DNA of 64,000 bases, from the NCBI GenBank assembly GCA_903813345.2, contig CAIIXF020000011.1, positions 34,810,983 to 34,874,982 of the forward strand, in the 5' to 3' direction. The translations under genes were made by a program, and so were the position numbers. Below the pieces are notes generated by a model that was given only the letters and a program-made list of their open reading frames with translations, did not search any database and was not told the DNA's origin. The stretch is from Owenia fusiformis. Its lineage: Eukaryota > Annelida > Polychaeta > Sabellida > Oweniidae. The first letter of the stretch is position 1, and each line of letters opens with the position of its first letter. Positions 60,958 to 64,000 of the stretch are shown piece after piece.

Positions 60958-61626
60958 AAAGGATTGGTATCGGTATGGCGAAATGAATCCAATATAGTTT
61001 TTCTCTTAAACCAATTATTTAAAACATTCTGTAAAAAACACGGTCCTTTATGTAATGCAAAATTGTTTTGATATATTTTTTATAACTGCTTTTGTTTTTT
61101 GATTTTTAGTGCACTTGTTTTTGTTCCTTTCTACCAATTCTTGAGAATGAAATAAAATGTATTTCCGAACCTTGTAGGATCAAAATAGAATATACAACAG
61201 TTTCTTCGACCTCTCAATATTATATTTATACAAAGGAATATTTGGTTGATTTAACAAAATGTATTCAAAAACAAAAAATAGATAAGAATTAAAGTAAACC
61301 TTTTATTTCACCAACAAGATTCTTTTTTAAAATCAACCAAAATTTCCTTTGTACAATTACAATATTGAGAGACCTAAACACGTTGTGTATATGTCGTTTT
61401 GTTCCAATAAGGTTCGGATAGATGTTTGTTTCATTCCGATCATATGTTACCAAGATCAAAAGTGTCTGATTTGTTTTCTAAAACATTTTTTTTTCAAATT
61501 AAACTGTTACCATTCAAAAGATGATCACTAGATTGACGATGTGTGAACTTTTCAGAATTTTTTGATGACTGGTTTAAGAGAAACATGTGTTAAATTCAGT
61601 TCGCCATATCGATACCAATCCTTTTT
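60958..61626. repeat. Imperfect ~670-bp fold-back
   Basis: ggattggtatcggtatggcg at the left mirrors cgccatatcgataccaatcc at the right. Inside, cgacctctcaatattat mirrors ataatattgagaggtc-like sequence near 61360, and caaaggaatatttggttgat mirrors atcaaccaaaatttcctttg. Arms have diverged, so it is older than the fold-back at 59.8 kb. Confidence 0.65.
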
Positions 61627-61639
61627 TGGACTGGTTATA

Positions 61640-64000
61640 CAGTAAAACAGGAACCTCTTAGAAAAATACACAAGAGTAAGTAAGAACGAATTGTTACACA
61701 TTTTCGCGTTTAAACACCACAGAATGTGGCGTTTTTTGAGAAAAATGTACACATATGGAAATCCTTTCGTCCTCCACATTTGCCTCTATATCTGAAAATA
61801 TTTAAGGCGAATATAACTCTGATATCGTATGTGTATTAACAATGGGTTAGGAGCATCATAAAACACGAATCAATTGATATTTTAGTTGAAATAAATATAC
61901 GTGTTGCTGTGCTTAGAAATAGGAGAATGCCGTAAATTAGCCCTATTTTAATGAATTTTGAAAACCTTTCGTCCTCCACTTTTCCACATACAGAAAACAC
62001 ATACTTTTGCGAACAAAATCAACTATTTATTAATAAACTAGAGTTTAAGAGCAAAATAATCATGTATGATTTATTAAAAATTGATCTCGTATTTTTTGTT
62101 TAATGTACACCTGAAAAGTTGAAGGTAACAAAAAATGAGCAAAAAAGGTCGCGGTCAACAGATTCTATTGACAGCGAAAAAAAGTTATTCAACATTATGT
62201 GGGCTGCACTTTTTTGTGTCACCTTGTATTACAATTGAAAACTATTGAAGAACACAATCTAGTAATGCCAATAAGGGAGGGGTTGAGTGCGAATATGAAC
62301 CTGTGTCATCTGAAAGACTTAGATAAGGGAGGATAAGTCAGCATTCAAAACGTTCATTTGGCCTACAACGTGTTTTGGTATGTTGTATTTTACAAACTGA
62401 AATATACATTTGATGCAAAGAAAACTGGCGTCTGTCAACATTAAATTAAATAGCAGACTGTGATACTTTATTTAAGAAACGAAGCATTGCGGCGCTTTTG
62501 AGTTGGATTATGAATTACGTAATATGTATTACATTATGCGTAATGCTAGACATAGAGGTTATCTAATGGGAGGTTTTTGATACAGGGAATATCTGAGGGA
62601 AATGCAATATATCTACCCGAGGGACCGTAGGGACCGAGGGTTGATGTTTTGTATTTACCGAGGGATATACCCTGAATCAAAAATCGAGCATTTAATAACT
62701 GATTTATTCTATACTTAGTAGATTATGAGGGTTTATAGTCAAGTCCCCTGGCTCACTATCTACTCTCTGAATTTGTGACGTTGTGGATCTGATGAGCGGG
62801 TGATTTCAGCATGTTATTTTATTAACCTATAACACCTCTAATAAATCTTGTTTATTTAGCATTCAATAATATTATTCCATTTCCTTCATATGCAATAGAC
62901 CTTTCCAACAGTACCTTGCCAGTTTTTGGTATATCAAAGAAAAAGAGAAGTTAGGATACATTATATACGTATTATTTTGCTAATTTTGAAAAAGTTAAAC
63001 CAATGACATCATCAATTTAGCCAATATACAGTGTGGTCCAGAAGACATTGTATTCTTCATGTTACACCTAAAAATGATTCATTCTGACCATGGGGGATAT
63101 TTGCCCATAATTGCACTTTGCCCGGGTGACGCCATATCGGGCTACCATAGTTATCTCATAAAATGTACCCGTCCATTGGTACCTGCCTCTACCCTTCTGC
63201 CTCCTTGTATGGGACAGACACATCGTGTAGTATAAAACATGTGTCGACTGTACTTAGGTTCGCTTATTTGGCACTCCTCAGAGATTTCTACGTACTGGTT
63301 TACTCGCGTGATACCACACCTTAGTAATCTAAGGTGAGATTTATTGCTCAATAGATAGTGCGCAATTTCCTGGGGTGTCATCCTGTAATACATCGTAACC
63401 GTTTTGTACAACGCGCTCAACAGGGGCGAACCTGAAAATCAAAAGGATGGGAGGGGCAAAAATGTCCATGTTTGCGCAAAGATTTTGGGCCCAATTTTTA
63501 GAAATGGGCACAAATTAAAAAAAAATCTCTACATTTTTGGGCCTCATTTTTTCGGGGACCATCAAAGGAATGGGCTGGCCCCCATGTCCCTCATATCCGC
63601 CATTTCTGAAAACACATTTGATTCACACGACGGTGACATTCTGAAATGTATCAGTAAATCATCATGGTGTGATATTCTGTTTGATTTCATGTTATATACA
63701 ATGATGGTAATATACTAAGTGTGACGATCTTTATATTTTGCATTGTGTGCAAGGGCAAACGCCGTATTTTATCCTACGCACTTTTATTGTTGATTATTAC
63801 TGACACATTGTCGCATCGTGTTTAATAAGTATGGCTACTTCAAGTAGAACTTTGTCTTACATAGGTCGTGCTCATAATTCAAATGATCACTTTGCCTGGC
63901 AAACGTCTTTCCCATTACTGATTAAAATAATGACTGCGTTCCATTTACACTCAAGGTTGGCGAATAATCCTGTAACTACTTTAATTATTTCAGAGAACAG
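61640..64000. other. Right end of window, no genes recognised
   Basis: AT-rich DNA. A palindrome-like block at about 62576-62690 (tgatacagggaatatctgag against gagggatataccctgaatca) may be a small MITE. The 89- and 104-codon frames near 63151-63718 resemble nothing I know. Confidence 0.4.

Overview
This is eukaryotic, AT-rich, intron-dominated DNA from an animal, most likely a marine invertebrate. The reasons are a metazoan FLVCR gene split into short exons, nuclear-type tRNA genes, large amounts of nested DNA transposons, fold-back elements and minisatellites, and CCGT tetranucleotide runs. A mollusc or other lophotrochozoan is my guess; the sequence does not settle it.

The one clear protein-coding gene is a minus-strand FLVCR1/2-type major-facilitator transporter (SLC49 family). 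Seven coding exons can be placed at 45269-45964, 41806-41947, 38694-38831, 32370-32437, 25039-25142, 9148-9258 and 8465-8570. Their phases match at every junction and they sum to 1365 nt, or 455 codons, with no stop. The 3' end of the gene lies left of the window. A further 5' exon near 48169-48291 is possible.

The most unusual structure is that two FLVCR exon boundaries have been amplified into tandem arrays. About 23 copies of an 86-bp unit (70 bp from the 5' part of exon 3 plus 16 bp of intron, including the acceptor AG) lie upstream of the real exon 3. About six copies of a 63-bp unit (54 bp from the 3' part of exon 7 plus 9 bp of intron, including the GT donor) make up and follow exon 7. 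The first array offers 22 decoy acceptor positions (21 still with AG), which would put the reading frame out. The second offers five intact donors that would add 21 residues each, in frame.

Layout from left to right. 1-7.8 kb is a higher-order satellite in FLVCR intron 7, with hairpin repeats. 8.1-9.3 kb holds exons 7 and 6. 10175-20203 is a young non-autonomous LTR retrotransposon (gag-protease only) antisense in intron 5, with a 1.2-kb terminal-inverted-repeat (TIR) element inside its 5' LTR and an 86-bp gag fragment inside its 3' LTR. 20561-24446 is a 3.9-kb relative of that TIR element containing two fold-backs. 25.0-25.1 kb is exon 5. 25.2-26.6 kb is a CCGT-bearing repeat. 26.7-32.3 kb is a giant fold-back ending about 20 bp from the exon 4 donor. 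32.7-40.7 kb holds minisatellites, MITEs and the exon 3 array. 41.8-46.0 kb holds exons 2 and 1. 46-64 kb carries no recognised host protein gene but has a tRNA-derived relic, three tRNA-Val(CAC) copies, LINE fragments and several more inverted-repeat elements.

No CRISPR array, operon or bacterial feature is present.
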